This document shows positions 24,744 through 33,471 of a stretch of 53,708 nucleotides of DNA, piece by piece. The notes beneath the pieces were generated by a model. It saw nothing but the letters and a program-made list of their open reading frames with translations. It was not told the DNA's origin and ran no database searches. The stretch comes from an uncultured Lachnospiraceae bacterium. GTDB lineage: Bacteria; Bacillota; Clostridia; Lachnospirales; Lachnospiraceae. Within the stretch, counting starts at the first letter, position 1. Every line of letters begins with the position of its first letter. Location of the stretch: contig CANQDT010000015.1 of assembly GCA_947593735.1 (NCBI GenBank), positions 1-53,708 on the forward strand, written 5' to 3'. The position numbers were made by a program, and so were the translations under genes.

Positions 24744-25370
24744 ATGGAGGTTTTGTATATCAAGGCGGAACAGAGCCAGTGTTTCCACAAAAGGACGGTC
24801 ACATTGAACGATGTGGCGACCCTGTACTGCAGCGACCCGGAGATCACAAAGGGCGCCGGGCGGATCCAGGTTCTTCTCTTTGACCACTATCCCAATGATA
24901 AAAAGGTGCTTTCGATCCTGAAGATCATCGAATTGATCGAAAAGCAGTATCCGGACGTCCTTGTGATCAATCTCGGCGAGCAGGATATCATTGTATATTA
25001 CAAAGAAGGAAAGCAGGAGAACGCCTGGGCGCTCCGCGCGAAGATCGGGTTTATCTGCGCGACGTCGTTTTTTGGAGCCGGATTTTCTATTATGGCATAT
25101 AATATGGACGTCAGCGCGGAAGATCTGTTTTCCAAAATTTATTATCTTGTCACCGGAAAGCTGGCGACCGGGCCGACGCTGCTGGAATTGATGTACAGTC
25201 TCGGGCTGGCGGTCGGAGTGGTCGTCTTTTTCAACCACGCCGCGAACAAAAAACTCTCGGACGATCCGACGCCGTTTGAGGTGCAGATGCGGATGTACGA
25301 GGAAAATGTGAACAGCACGCTGATCACGGGCGCCGGGCGGAAACAGGAGGAGTACGATGCTGATTCTTAG
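24744..25370 (+). CDS. spoVAA: Stage V sporulation protein AA
   Basis: A 208-residue protein. The soluble N-terminal part (VTLNDVATLYCSDPEITKG) and two later helices (about 105-125 and 145-170) match SpoVAA. It belongs to the inner-membrane channel group needed for dipicolinate uptake by the forespore. The ATG at 24744 behind AAAGGAGCGG is chosen over the longer frame. It overlaps spoVAB by 14 nt. Confidence 0.85.
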   Translation: MEVLYIKAEQSQCFHKRTVTLNDVATLYCSDPEITKGAGRIQVLLFDHYPNDKKVLSILKIIELIEKQYPDVLVINLGEQDIIVYYKEGKQENAWALRAKIGFICATSFFGAGFSIMAYNMDVSAEDLFSKIYYLVTGKLATGPTLLELMYSLGLAVGVVVFFNHAANKKLSDDPTPFEVQMRMYEENVNSTLITGAGRKQEEYDADS

Positions 25371-25776
25371 ATATGCGCTTTTGACCGTCATCGGATTGTC
25401 CGCGGGAATGGTGATCGCAGGGGGATATGTCGCCGTCGTGACGATGCTCGGCGTGATCCCGCGGTTCGCCGGGATCACGAAAACCGCGAAACGGGCGATG
25501 CTCTATGAAAACTGCGTCATACTCGGAGTTATTGCGGGAAATGTGATGGACCTTTACTCGGTCCGGCTTCCTCTCGGTCCGGTCTATCTTGCCGCGCAGG
25601 GGCTGTTCGCCGGGATCTTCATCGGCGCGCTTGCCGTGGCGCTGGAGGAGATCGTCAAAGCGATCCCGATCTTCGCCAGGCGGTACCGCCTCAGAAAAGG
25701 GATGCCCTATCTTGTCTATGCGTTCGCTTTTGGAAAACTGACAGGCACATTCCTGCAATTCTTTTTATTTGACTAG
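25357..25776 (+). CDS. spoVAB: Stage V sporulation protein AB
   Basis: A 139-residue protein with about four helices. SpoVAB-like sequence includes GGYVAVVTMLGVIPRFAG near residue 25 and GLFAGIFIGALAVALEEI near 88. It is thought to work with SpoVAA in the membrane; its biochemical role is not established. Normal length, translationally coupled to spoVAA. Confidence 0.87.
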   Translation: MLILRYALLTVIGLSAGMVIAGGYVAVVTMLGVIPRFAGITKTAKRAMLYENCVILGVIAGNVMDLYSVRLPLGPVYLAAQGLFAGIFIGALAVALEEIVKAIPIFARRYRLRKGMPYLVYAFAFGKLTGTFLQFFLFD

Positions 25777-25788
25777 AAGGAGATAAAA

Positions 25789-26250
25789 ATGAAACAGCCA
25801 ACGAATGAACAATACAACCAATATGTGGAACACGTCACGCCAAAAAACAGCTGCCTGCTGAATTGCGTGAAAGCGTTTGTGGTCGGCGGGGCGATCTGCG
25901 TGCTCGGCCAGATTTTGTTCGCGTTATTTCAGAACGTGGGCGGGATGGAGGAAAAGGACGCCTCCGGATATGTGACGGTCTGCCTTGTCCTGCTCAGCAT
26001 TATCCTGACCGCGCTGAACCTGTACGGTCCGATCGCGCAGTTCGGCGGCGCCGGTTGTCTGGTTCCGATCACCGGATTCGCCAATTCCGTCGCGTCGCCC
26101 GCCATTGAATATCAGGCGGAAGGACAGGTATTTGGCATTGGCGTCAAGATCTTTACGATCGCCGGTCCGGTCATCCTCTACGGGATCTTTACGGGATGGC
26201 TTCTCGGGTTCCTGTATTGGATCCTGAAATGCTTTGGGATCGCCGGATGA
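25789..26250 (+). CDS. spoVAC: Stage V sporulation protein AC
   Basis: A 153-residue membrane protein with four helices and the conserved N-terminus (YNQYVEHVTPKNSCLLNC) plus GAGCLVPITGFANSV. In B. subtilis SpoVAC behaves as a mechanosensitive channel and acts with SpoVAD and SpoVAE in dipicolinate transport. Here the operon ends after this gene; no spoVAD or spoVAE follows. Confidence 0.92.
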   Translation: MKQPTNEQYNQYVEHVTPKNSCLLNCVKAFVVGGAICVLGQILFALFQNVGGMEEKDASGYVTVCLVLLSIILTALNLYGPIAQFGGAGCLVPITGFANSVASPAIEYQAEGQVFGIGVKIFTIAGPVILYGIFTGWLLGFLYWILKCFGIAG

Positions 26251-26317
26251 GGGGAAAACGCGTGTCTGGCCCGGGAGGAGCCGCCGGAGCGGGAGAAATG
26301 GGTTCGGTTTTGCGGAA

Positions 26318-26348
26318 CCGGGATCCCGCGCGGCAGGACGGATCCCGG
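26318..26348 (+). terminator. Terminator-like hairpin after spoVAC
   Basis: CCGGGATCC (26318-26326) pairs perfectly with GGATCCCGG (26340-26348), then GCTGTTTTAC. It marks the true end of the spoVA operon. 26251-26400 holds no other credible gene. Confidence 0.6.
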
Positions 26349-26403
26349 GCTGTTTTACTGTCCGCGCCCGGAGAGGGAAGAAAAGAAATGGGGGAGAAAA
26401 AGG

Positions 26404-26432
26404 TGTACATATTTTGTGCTTTGCGTTATAAT
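26404..26432 (+). promoter_or_regulatory. Promoter of ybaB-recR
   Basis: TGTACA (26404-26409), 17 bp, TATAAT (26427-26432). The -35 matches four of six positions. Confidence 0.5.
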
Positions 26433-26506
26433 AAGGAACAAGGATCGGTACGGAATGGAAAAAGATCCGTATATTGAAAAGGAAGGAATCACAGGAGGAC
26501 AGCGCA

Positions 26507-26863
26507 ATGGCAAAACGAGGCGGCTATCCGGGAATGGGAATGCCCGGCAATATGAATCAGCTGATGAAGCAGGCACAGAAGATGCAGAAGCAGATGGAGG
26601 ACACGACAAAGGAACTTGAGGCGTCCGAATATACCGGGACAGCCGGTGGCGGGGTCGTGAAAGTCACGGTATCCGGGGCGAAACAGGTTGTTTCGGTCAG
26701 CCTGGAGGAAGAAGTCGTCGATCCGGAAGACATCGAAATGCTGGAGGAACTGATCGTGGCAGCCACAAACGACGCCCTCCGCCAGATGGAGGAGGCAAGC
26801 GCCAGCAAAATGGCGAAGATTACCGGCGGCATTGGCGGAATGGGAGGAGGATTCCCGTTCTGA
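26507..26863 (+). CDS. YbaB/EbfC nucleoid-associated protein
   Basis: A 118-residue protein: Met/Gly-rich start (GGYPGMGMPGNMNQLMKQAQ), central GTAGGGVVKVTVSGAKQVVS, and ending GGMGGGFPF. The family forms dimers that bind DNA. The ATG at 26507 has AGGAGG 9 bases ahead. It is usually found between dnaX and recR; here recR follows after one base, but dnaX is absent upstream. Confidence 0.93.
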   Translation: MAKRGGYPGMGMPGNMNQLMKQAQKMQKQMEDTTKELEASEYTGTAGGGVVKVTVSGAKQVVSVSLEEEVVDPEDIEMLEELIVAATNDALRQMEEASASKMAKITGGIGGMGGGFPF

Positions 26864-26864
26864 T

Positions 26865-27461
26865 ATGGAAGTATACAGCAGCGAAATAGCAAAATTGATC
26901 GAGGAACTCGGACGGCTGCCCGGGATCGGGTCAAAATCCGCCCAGCGGCTCGCGTTCCATATTATCAACATGAAAGAGGAAGACGTGCGCCGTTTGTCCG
27001 AGACGATGGTCCATGCCAAACAGAACGTCAGATACTGCAAAGAATGTTATACGCTGACCGATCAGGAGCTCTGCCCGATCTGCGCGAACGAAAGGCGGAA
27101 CCACAAAGTCATCATGGTGGTGGAGAACCCGCGCGATCTTGCCGCTTATGAGAAGACAGGCAAATATGAGGGCGTATATCATGTGCTGCATGGGGCGATC
27201 TCCCCGATGCTCGGCATCGGACCGAATGATATCAAATTAAAGGAACTGATGCATCGCCTCCAGGGCGACATCGAAGAATTGATCCTTGCCACCAATTCCA
27301 GCCTGGAAGGCGAGACGACGGCAATGTATATCAGCAAGCTCGTAAAGCCGACCGGGATCCGCATTACCCAGATCGCCAGCGGGGTGCCGGTAGGGGGCGA
27401 TCTGGAATACATTGACGAAGTGACGCTTCTGCGCGCTCTGGAAGGAAGGGTGGAATTGTGA
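26865..27461 (+). CDS. recR: Recombination mediator RecR
   Basis: A 198-residue protein, exactly family length. HhH region (LGRLPGIGSKSAQRLAFHII), four-cysteine zinc finger (CKECYTLTDQELCPIC) and Toprim domain (VVENPRDLAAYE; TNSSLEGETTAMYISKL). It works with RecF/RecO in gap repair. Starts right after ybaB; its stop shares bases with the next ATG. Confidence 0.96.
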   Translation: MEVYSSEIAKLIEELGRLPGIGSKSAQRLAFHIINMKEEDVRRLSETMVHAKQNVRYCKECYTLTDQELCPICANERRNHKVIMVVENPRDLAAYEKTGKYEGVYHVLHGAISPMLGIGPNDIKLKELMHRLQGDIEELILATNSSLEGETTAMYISKLVKPTGIRITQIASGVPVGGDLEYIDEVTLLRALEGRVEL

Positions 27462-28477
27462 TGGAACAACCGGTTTTGCTGGAGGAATACCGCGGGACTG
27501 TGCTGGAAAACGCGCATCGGGGTTCCATCGCGGTGGTAACGCCGGAGGGAGAGATCCGGGCTTCCCTCGGCGATGTGGATAAGGTCTGCTATTATCGGAG
27601 CACCGCAAAGCCCATTCAGGTCATCCCGACGATCCTGCGGGGACTTCCGGCGCGTTACGGGCTGACCCCGGAGCAGGTCGCGATCCTGAACGCGTCCCAC
27701 TGGGGCAGAAATCATCATCTTGCCACGCTGGAGGGCATTATGGAGCGGACCGGATTCCGGGAAGAAGATTTTATCATGAAGCCGTTCCTTCCGCTCTGGC
27801 ACGGGATGCACGGGCAGCTCGCCTGCGACCTGGAACCGGACGTCCCTTTCGCGCCGCGGGTACTGGCGCATGACTGCACGGGGAAGCATCTGAACCTGAT
27901 GATGCTGCAAAAGGAACTGACCGGGAGCCAGGAAGGATACTGGAAGCCGGACAGCCCGGCGCAGCAGGAGGTTTTGCATATGATCACGCGGTTCTCCGAC
28001 ACCCCGGAAGCCCGGATCGCCGTCGGGACGGACGGCTGCGGAGTGCCGGTCTTCGGCGTTCCGCTGTGGAGGATCGCGCAGAGCTACGCGCGCCTGATGC
28101 ACCCGGAAGTACTGGGAGACAGCGCCTTGACGGAGGCGGTCGCGTACGACCGGCAATGCATCCATGCGTTCCCGGAGAAGATCAACGATTTCGGGACGCC
28201 GACCTGTCTTCTGAACGCGGATGAGAATTATATCGCGAAAGACGGCGCAAGAGGGATCTGGTGCGTGGGACTGAAAAAAGAGCGGATCGGGATCGCCGTC
28301 AAACTGGAGGACGGTTATGATACGATGCTCCACGGGCTTCTGATCGCGCGCATCCTGCAGCAGCTTGGCGTCGGAGGAGAGATGGCGGACGCGCTGATCC
28401 GGTGCGTGCGGATGGAGATAACAAATGATAACGGAGTGACCGTCGGTCGTTTTGAGAGCCATTTTTCCCTGGAATAA
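27461..28477 (+). CDS. L-asparaginase II family protein
   Basis: A 338-residue protein of the rhizobial-type asparaginase II family, unrelated to the AnsA/AnsB type. Motifs seen: STAKPIQVIPTI near residue 47, ASHWGRNHHLATLEG, HDCTGKHLNLM and VGTDGCGVPVFGVPL. It probably hydrolyses asparagine to aspartate and ammonia in the cytoplasm. ATG 27461 overlaps the recR stop by one base, so the two are co-translated. Confidence 0.85.
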   Translation: MEQPVLLEEYRGTVLENAHRGSIAVVTPEGEIRASLGDVDKVCYYRSTAKPIQVIPTILRGLPARYGLTPEQVAILNASHWGRNHHLATLEGIMERTGFREEDFIMKPFLPLWHGMHGQLACDLEPDVPFAPRVLAHDCTGKHLNLMMLQKELTGSQEGYWKPDSPAQQEVLHMITRFSDTPEARIAVGTDGCGVPVFGVPLWRIAQSYARLMHPEVLGDSALTEAVAYDRQCIHAFPEKINDFGTPTCLLNADENYIAKDGARGIWCVGLKKERIGIAVKLEDGYDTMLHGLLIARILQQLGVGGEMADALIRCVRMEITNDNGVTVGRFESHFSLE

Positions 28478-28519
28478 AATGAGATGGAAAACGAAACGGG
28501 CTGACAGAGAAAGGAAACG

Positions 28520-28873
28520 ATGAAGCGGGAGGGACTGATAAAGCGGAGCGATCTTATGCTGATCGTGCCGGCGCTTCTTCTGGGAGCGGTTTTATTTCTT
28601 GCCGTATACGGGAATATGCCGGAGGGGAACCACGCCTGCGTCTTTGTGGACGGGAAAGAAACGGCGCGGTATTCCATGGAGAAAGACGGGGAATATACGA
28701 TCCGCGGGTATACGGGGCAGGGGACAAACCGCCTTGTGATCAAAGACCGGAAAGCATGGATCGAAACGGCGGACTGCCCGGACCGGATCTGCGTCAGGCA
28801 CAGCCCGGTCAGCCGAAAGGGAGAAACGATCATCTGCCTGCCCCACCGGGTCGTCGTGGAAATTGCAGGGTAG
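28520..28873 (+). CDS. NusG-domain-II-type membrane protein
   Basis: A 117-residue protein: a membrane helix at about 10-30, then a small extracytoplasmic domain of the NusG domain II type (ACVFVDGKETARYSM...DGEYTIRGY; WIETADCPDRICV; ISLPHR-like ICLPHRVVVEI). Such proteins commonly sit beside Gx-transporter and ApbE genes, as here. In Listeria and lactobacilli I recall similar pairs (eetA/eetB) linked to extracellular electron transfer; I treat that as a lead only. Confidence 0.8.
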   Translation: MKREGLIKRSDLMLIVPALLLGAVLFLAVYGNMPEGNHACVFVDGKETARYSMEKDGEYTIRGYTGQGTNRLVIKDRKAWIETADCPDRICVRHSPVSRKGETIICLPHRVVVEIAG

Positions 28874-28877
28874 CGGT

Positions 28878-30359
28878 ATGAAGAAGAATATTGCATGGTA
28901 CGGAATGTTGATCGCGCTGGCGTTCGTTCTGTCTTATATCGAACAATGCTTACCCCTGGATATCGGGATCCCAGGGGTTAAATTAGGTTTGGCAAATCTT
29001 GTGACGCTGGTGGCGCTTTACCGGATGAAGCCCGGGGACGCCGCCGTGATCCTGGCTGTGCGGATCCTTCTGTGCGGTCTGCTTTTTTCCAACGGATTTG
29101 CGATCGTTTACAGTATGGCGGGCGGGATCGCGAGCCTGCTCGTGATGCTTTTTGTAAAAAAACTCCGCGTTTTTTCTGTCGTCGGCGTGAGCGTGGCAGG
29201 GGGGATCGCCCATAATTTCGGGCAGCTCCTGGTCGCCGCGCTTGTGGTCGAAAACAGCAGGCTGCTGTATTATTTCCCGGTCCTGCTTGCAGCCGGGACG
29301 ATCTGCGGCGCCCTGATCGGCATTGCGGGAGGGATTTTCCTGCGGAGGCTCCCGGCGGAAATCCCCGGTCTGTTTGTCCTCTGCCTTGTATGCGGGTGCG
29401 TTCTTTCCGGATGCGGAAGGGCGGCGGACGCCCCGATGGAAAAGACCGGCTTCGCCATGGACACGTTTGTAACGCGGAACATCTACGGAGCCGATCCGGA
29501 GGACGCGGATGAAGCGGTGATGGCGGCGATCACGGAAACAGAAAACCGGATCTCGTGGAGAAAGCCGGACAGCGAAGTGGCGCGCATCAACGCGAACGCG
29601 GGAAAAAAGAAACCGGTCACAGTTTCGGACTCTCTTGCCGGATGGCTTGGGACGATCCGGCAATTCGCGGACGACCATCCCGATACGGTCAGCCCCCTGA
29701 TGGGACCGGCAATCGACCTGTGGGACTTTGATCAGGAATCGCCCCGCATACCGGGAAAGAAAGAGGCGGAGCGGGCGGTATCCGACTGCGCCGCCGACAA
29801 TATGGAGATCAGCGGGAACCGCGTCATGCTCCGGAAGAAACAAAACAAACTGGATCTCGGGGCATATGGAAAGGGGATCGCCTGCGACGAGGCAAAACGG
29901 GCGCTGGAGAAGCGCGGCGCGGACGCGGCGATGATCTCGATGGGAAGCAGCAGTATCCTGACATACGGGACGAAGCCGGACCATACTCCGTGGAAGATCG
30001 GGATCCAGCATCCGAGGAAGGAGCAGGGAACGTTCCTCGGTATTTTAACAGTGGAAGGAACCCGTTTTTTGTCTACATCGGGCGATTATGAGCGATATGT
30101 GGAATGGAACGGGAAACGATATCATCACATCCTCGACCCGCGCACGGGCTATCCGGCGGAGAGCGGGCTATGCTCGGTAACGGTGATCGGGGATTCCGGT
30201 CTGCTCTGCGACGCGTTATCCACCGCATGCATGATCGTCGGGAAAGAACGCGGCATGAAGCTGCTGGAGCAGTACGGCGCGGAAGGAATTTTTGTCGGAA
30301 CGGACGGTTCCATTACGGAAAAACTGGGAGATTACGCGTCGTTTCAGCCGGAGGCATGA
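28878..30359 (+). CDS. Fusion: Gx-transporter membrane domain plus ApbE flavin transferase
   Basis: A 493-residue chain. Residues 1 to about 165 form a five- to six-helix membrane domain of the Gx-transporter type (often misnamed heptaprenyl diphosphate synthase component I), with IPGVKLGLANLVTLVALY. Then comes a hydrophobic stretch ending CVLSGCGRAADAP, which looks exactly like the lipoprotein signal of a stand-alone ApbE. Residues about 195-493 are ApbE (FAMDTFVTRNIYG; LDLGAYGKGIACDEA; HHILDPRTGYPAES), the FAD:protein FMN transferase that flavinylates exported proteins. No stop or frame break separates the parts. ATG 28878 is preferred over TTG 28863. Whether the internal lipobox is processed is unknown. 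Confidence 0.85.
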   Translation: MKKNIAWYGMLIALAFVLSYIEQCLPLDIGIPGVKLGLANLVTLVALYRMKPGDAAVILAVRILLCGLLFSNGFAIVYSMAGGIASLLVMLFVKKLRVFSVVGVSVAGGIAHNFGQLLVAALVVENSRLLYYFPVLLAAGTICGALIGIAGGIFLRRLPAEIPGLFVLCLVCGCVLSGCGRAADAPMEKTGFAMDTFVTRNIYGADPEDADEAVMAAITETENRISWRKPDSEVARINANAGKKKPVTVSDSLAGWLGTIRQFADDHPDTVSPLMGPAIDLWDFDQESPRIPGKKEAERAVSDCAADNMEISGNRVMLRKKQNKLDLGAYGKGIACDEAKRALEKRGADAAMISMGSSSILTYGTKPDHTPWKIGIQHPRKEQGTFLGILTVEGTRFLSTSGDYERYVEWNGKRYHHILDPRTGYPAESGLCSVTVIGDSGLLCDALSTACMIVGKERGMKLLEQYGAEGIFVGTDGSITEKLGDYASFQPEA

Positions 30360-30360
30360 A

Positions 30361-30389
30361 TTGACACAGAATGAAGGATTTAGTATAAT
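30361..30389 (+). promoter_or_regulatory. Consensus promoter of glgB
   Basis: TTGACA (30361-30366), exactly 17 bp, TATAAT (30384-30389). A perfect sigma-A promoter one base after the ApbE stop; the glgB start is 50 bp downstream. Confidence 0.9.
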
Positions 30390-30438
30390 AATAGATGATA
30401 ACAGATTCCGAAGGGCGAAAAAAACAGGAAAGAGGACG

Positions 30439-32418
30439 ATGAATATGACACCAAAAAAAGCAGGCGGCGCCAGGACGCAATCCGCTCCTGAAAAGAGAAC
30501 GAAGAAAGAGGCGGAGGGTTTCCGGATATCCGAGATGGATCAGTATTTGTTCGGGCAGGGGACGCATTATGAGATTTATAAGAAACTGGGCGCCCATACC
30601 GCGGTCTGCAATGGAAAAACCGGCGTTTCGTTTGCCGTCTGGGCGCCGCACGCGGCAAAAGTGTCCGTGATCGGCGAATTTAACGGCTGGAACGGGGAAA
30701 ATCATGAGATGCGGCGGCTGGAGCCGCTCGGAATCTACGAACTGTTTGTCCCGGAAGCGTCCGTCGGCATGATGTACAAGTATCAGATCACGACGCAGAG
30801 CGGCGATGTCCTCGATAAAGCGGACCCTTATGGATATCAGGCGGAGCTTCGCCCCGGCAAGGCGTCGATCGTCGCGGATATCGACCATTTCCACTGGTCG
30901 GACGGCGTCTGGATGAAGAAGCGGAGCCGGACGGATCTGAATAAGAAGCCGATGGCGATCTATGAGATGCATCCCGGTTCCTGGAAAAAGCACTGGTGGT
31001 TTTCCGAGGAGCTGGACAACGACGGATTTTACAATTACCGCGAGCTGGCGCACGCCCTTGTGGATTATGTGGAGGAAGCCGGTTATACCCATGTTGAGAT
31101 GATGGGGCTTGCGGAGCATCCGTTCGACGGCTCGTGGGGATATCAGGTCACGCAGTATTTCGCGCCGACCGCCCGGTATGGAACGCCGGAAGATTTCCAG
31201 TATTTTGTCAATTATCTGCACCGGCACAATATCGGGATCATCATGGATTGGGTTCCCGCCCATTTTCCGCGGGACGCCCATGGGCTTGCCGATTTTGACG
31301 GGTCGCACCTGTATGAGTACGACGACCCGCGCAAGGGCGAGCATCCGGACTGGGGAACGAAGATTTTTGATTACGGCAAACCGCAGGTAAAGAATTTCCT
31401 GATCTCCAACGCGCTATTCTGGGTGGAGAAGTACCACATCGACGGGCTCCGGGTGGACGCGGTCGCGTCCATGCTCTATCTGGATTATGGGAAGCAGGAC
31501 GGGCAGTGGGTGCCGAACCAGTATGGCGGAAATGAAAATCTGGAAGCGATCGAATTTTTCAAACATCTCAATTCCTGCCTGCTCGGGAGGAATCCGGGCG
31601 CTGTGATGATCGCGGAGGAATCGACGGCATGGCCGAAGGTGACGGGCGCGCCGGAAGACGGCGGGCTTGGATTTTCCATGAAATGGAACATGGGCTGGAT
31701 GCATGATTTTCTTGAATATATGAAGCTGGATCCGTATTTCCGGAAAAACGACCACTACGGGATGACGTTCGCGATGAGTTATCATTACAGCGAAAAGTAT
31801 ATCCTGTCTTTGTCCCATGACGAGGTGGTACATCTGAAATGTTCGATGATCAATAAAATGCCCGGGGAAATGAATGAAAAATTTGCCAACCTGCGCGCGG
31901 CGTACGGGTTTATGTTCGGGCACCCCGGCAAGAAGCTGTTGTTTATGGGACAGGAATTTGGTCAGCTGCGGGAATGGAGCGAGAAGCGGGAACTGGACTG
32001 GGGCTTGCTGGAAGACGACCGGCACAGGCAGCTGTTTGACTATTTTAAGGAACTGCTCGCGTTATACCGCCGCTATCCCTGTATGTATGAGCTGGACTAT
32101 GATCCGGCAGGCTTTGAATGGGTCAGCAATCAGGACGCGGACCGCAGTATTTATACGTTTATCCGGCACGGGGAGGGCAGGAGGCATCATCTGCTTTTTG
32201 TGTGCAGCTTTACGCCGGTGGAACGGAAAGGATATCAGGTCGGCGTGCCGAAGCGAAAAGAATATACGCTTGTGCTCAATTCGGACGAGGCGCGGTTCGG
32301 CGGGAGCGGGGCTGAGAAACCGCAGGTTTACCAGGCGGCAAGGAAAGAATGTGACGGACAGCCGTACAGCTTTTCTTATGACCTGCCTCCGTATGGGATC
32401 GCCGTATTCCGGTTTTGA
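30439..32418 (+). CDS. glgB: 1,4-alpha-glucan branching enzyme
   Basis: A 659-residue GH13 enzyme that makes alpha-1,6 branches in glycogen. An N-terminal lysine-rich leader (about 30 residues) precedes a CBM48 domain (SFAVWAPHAAKVSVIGEFNG). The catalytic barrel has GLRVDAVASMLYLDYG (nucleophile Asp), IAEESTAWP (acid Glu) and SLSHDEVVH. ATG 30439 (with AGAGGACG) lies downstream of the promoter, which rules out the longer frame. No other glycogen genes are in the window. Confidence 0.95.
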   Translation: MNMTPKKAGGARTQSAPEKRTKKEAEGFRISEMDQYLFGQGTHYEIYKKLGAHTAVCNGKTGVSFAVWAPHAAKVSVIGEFNGWNGENHEMRRLEPLGIYELFVPEASVGMMYKYQITTQSGDVLDKADPYGYQAELRPGKASIVADIDHFHWSDGVWMKKRSRTDLNKKPMAIYEMHPGSWKKHWWFSEELDNDGFYNYRELAHALVDYVEEAGYTHVEMMGLAEHPFDGSWGYQVTQYFAPTARYGTPEDFQYFVNYLHRHNIGIIMDWVPAHFPRDAHGLADFDGSHLYEYDDPRKGEHPDWGTKIFDYGKPQVKNFLISNALFWVEKYHIDGLRVDAVASMLYLDYGKQDGQWVPNQYGGNENLEAIEFFKHLNSCLLGRNPGAVMIAEESTAWPKVTGAPEDGGLGFSMKWNMGWMHDFLEYMKLDPYFRKNDHYGMTFAMSYHYSEKYILSLSHDEVVHLKCSMINKMPGEMNEKFANLRAAYGFMFGHPGKKLLFMGQEFGQLREWSEKRELDWGLLEDDRHRQLFDYFKELLALYRRYPCMYELDYDPAGFEWVSNQDADRSIYTFIRHGEGRRHHLLFVCSFTPVERKGYQVGVPKRKEYTLVLNSDEARFGGSGAEKPQVYQAARKECDGQPYSFSYDLPPYGIAVFRF

Positions 32419-32438
32419 CCGGAAGATCCGGAAAAGTC

Positions 32439-32468
32439 GAAAGCCTCCGGATGAATCCGGAGACTTTC
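32439..32468 (+). terminator. Hairpin after glgB
   Basis: GAAAG and CTCCGGAT (32439-32452) pair with ATCCGGAG and CTTTC (32455-32468), loop of 2 nt. Strong stem, weak U-tract. Confidence 0.55.
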
Positions 32469-32653
32469 AAGGAAGAGGATTAATATATGAAATGTTTTGA
32501 CAAGGTCTATTATGAAAACAAATTGTGAAAATGGTGTGAACGTTTTGTGAATTTTTCCACTTTTTACAATCAAGTCGGAGTGATTCGGCGTTTCCGGGAT
32601 ATCGCGGCAAATACGGATATGCGGATCGCAGAGAAAAGAAAGGATATGCGGTT

Positions 32654-33049
32654 ATGAAAAGAAAGAATTATTTGATCCCTGCGGCGGCGCTTATGGCTGT
32701 CCTGTGCGGATGCGGGAATACCCAATATGGCGGGCAGGGAGTGCAGAACCAGACGTATCAATATAAAGAATTGACTGCCATGATCGATGATCTTCAGGAT
32801 ATGGCGGACAAAGTGAAACCGGAGACGGGCGCGGCGGCGAAGCATCATCAGTATATCGAGCTGAAAACGGAGATCAACGAGGCAGAGGAAGCGATCGAAG
32901 TCTATGAGGACGATCTGGAATATCAGCTGGAGTCCGGCATGATGTCGTATGAGGACTATAACCGCAAGGACGCGAAGCGAGAAGCGCTGGAACAGACGCT
33001 GGAGGGGATCGATGATCAGGTGAAGCAGACGTTCGGCGTCGCCGATTAG
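32654..33049 (+). CDS. Small lipoprotein, unknown function
   Basis: A 131-residue protein with a lipoprotein signal peptide: MKRKNYLIPAAALMAVLCGC, lipid-modified Cys near residue 20. The mature part is almost entirely helical and acidic (YQYKELTAMIDDLQDMADKV; LKTEINEAEEAIEVYEDDLE), suggesting an elongated coiled-coil or helical bundle outside the membrane. It has a 235-bp upstream gap with no clear promoter. Not recognised. Confidence 0.7.
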   Translation: MKRKNYLIPAAALMAVLCGCGNTQYGGQGVQNQTYQYKELTAMIDDLQDMADKVKPETGAAAKHHQYIELKTEINEAEEAIEVYEDDLEYQLESGMMSYEDYNRKDAKREALEQTLEGIDDQVKQTFGVAD

Positions 33050-33055
33050 AGAAAG

Positions 33056-33092
33056 AAAAAAAGCAATCAGTTATAGTTTGATTGCTTTTTTC
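33056..33092. terminator. Bidirectional terminator
   Basis: An A-rich strand plus GCAATCA, a loop of about 8 nt, then TGATTGC and six T. Symmetrical, it serves both the lipoprotein (plus) and the regulator (minus). Confidence 0.85.
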
Positions 33093-33433
33093 ATTGCCAG
33101 GAAGCTTTCCTTGCTGATGACATGTTCGATCTTGCAGGCGTCCTCGGCGGCGGTATGCTTATCTACGCCAATGCTTTCCAGCCAGGCGGACAGAAACGCG
33201 TGGCGCTCATAGATCATTTCAGCGATGTCCTTTCCGGAATCGGTCAGATAAATAAAACCGGCTTTGGTCACGGTGATGTAGCCGTTCTCGCGCAGGTTCT
33301 TCATCGCTACGCTGACGCTTGGCTTTTTAAATCCAAGATATTCCGCGATATCAACGGAACGGACGACCGGCAGTTTGTTGCTGAGGATCAGAATGGCTTC
33401 CAGATAATTTTCCGAAGACTCGTTAATGGTCAT
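33071..33433 (-). CDS. DtxR/MntR-family metal-dependent repressor
   Basis: A 120-residue protein: winged helix (RSVDIAEYLGFKKPSVSVAM) followed by the metal-binding dimerisation domain (ERHAFLSAWLESIGVDKHTA then EDACKIEHVISKES). It lacks the C-terminal SH3 domain of DtxR, so it is MntR/IdeR-short type. It likely represses metal uptake when Fe(II) or Mn(II) is plentiful. The divergent Cys-rich, ZIP and Feo genes are the obvious targets, and the shared operators at 33523 and 34785 support this. The end of the gene overlaps the terminator. Confidence 0.85.
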   Translation of the reverse strand: MTINESSENYLEAILILSNKLPVVRSVDIAEYLGFKKPSVSVAMKNLRENGYITVTKAGFIYLTDSGKDIAEMIYERHAFLSAWLESIGVDKHTAAEDACKIEHVISKESFLAMKKAIKL

Positions 33434-33471
33434 AGGCGTCCCTCCCTGTTTTGTCTTTTCCCGTATAAATC

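Noticed and set aside
26196-26477. Open frames between spoVAC and ybaB
   Set aside because: They run through the spoVA terminator hairpin and the ybaB promoter and have Arg/Gly-rich low-information sequence.
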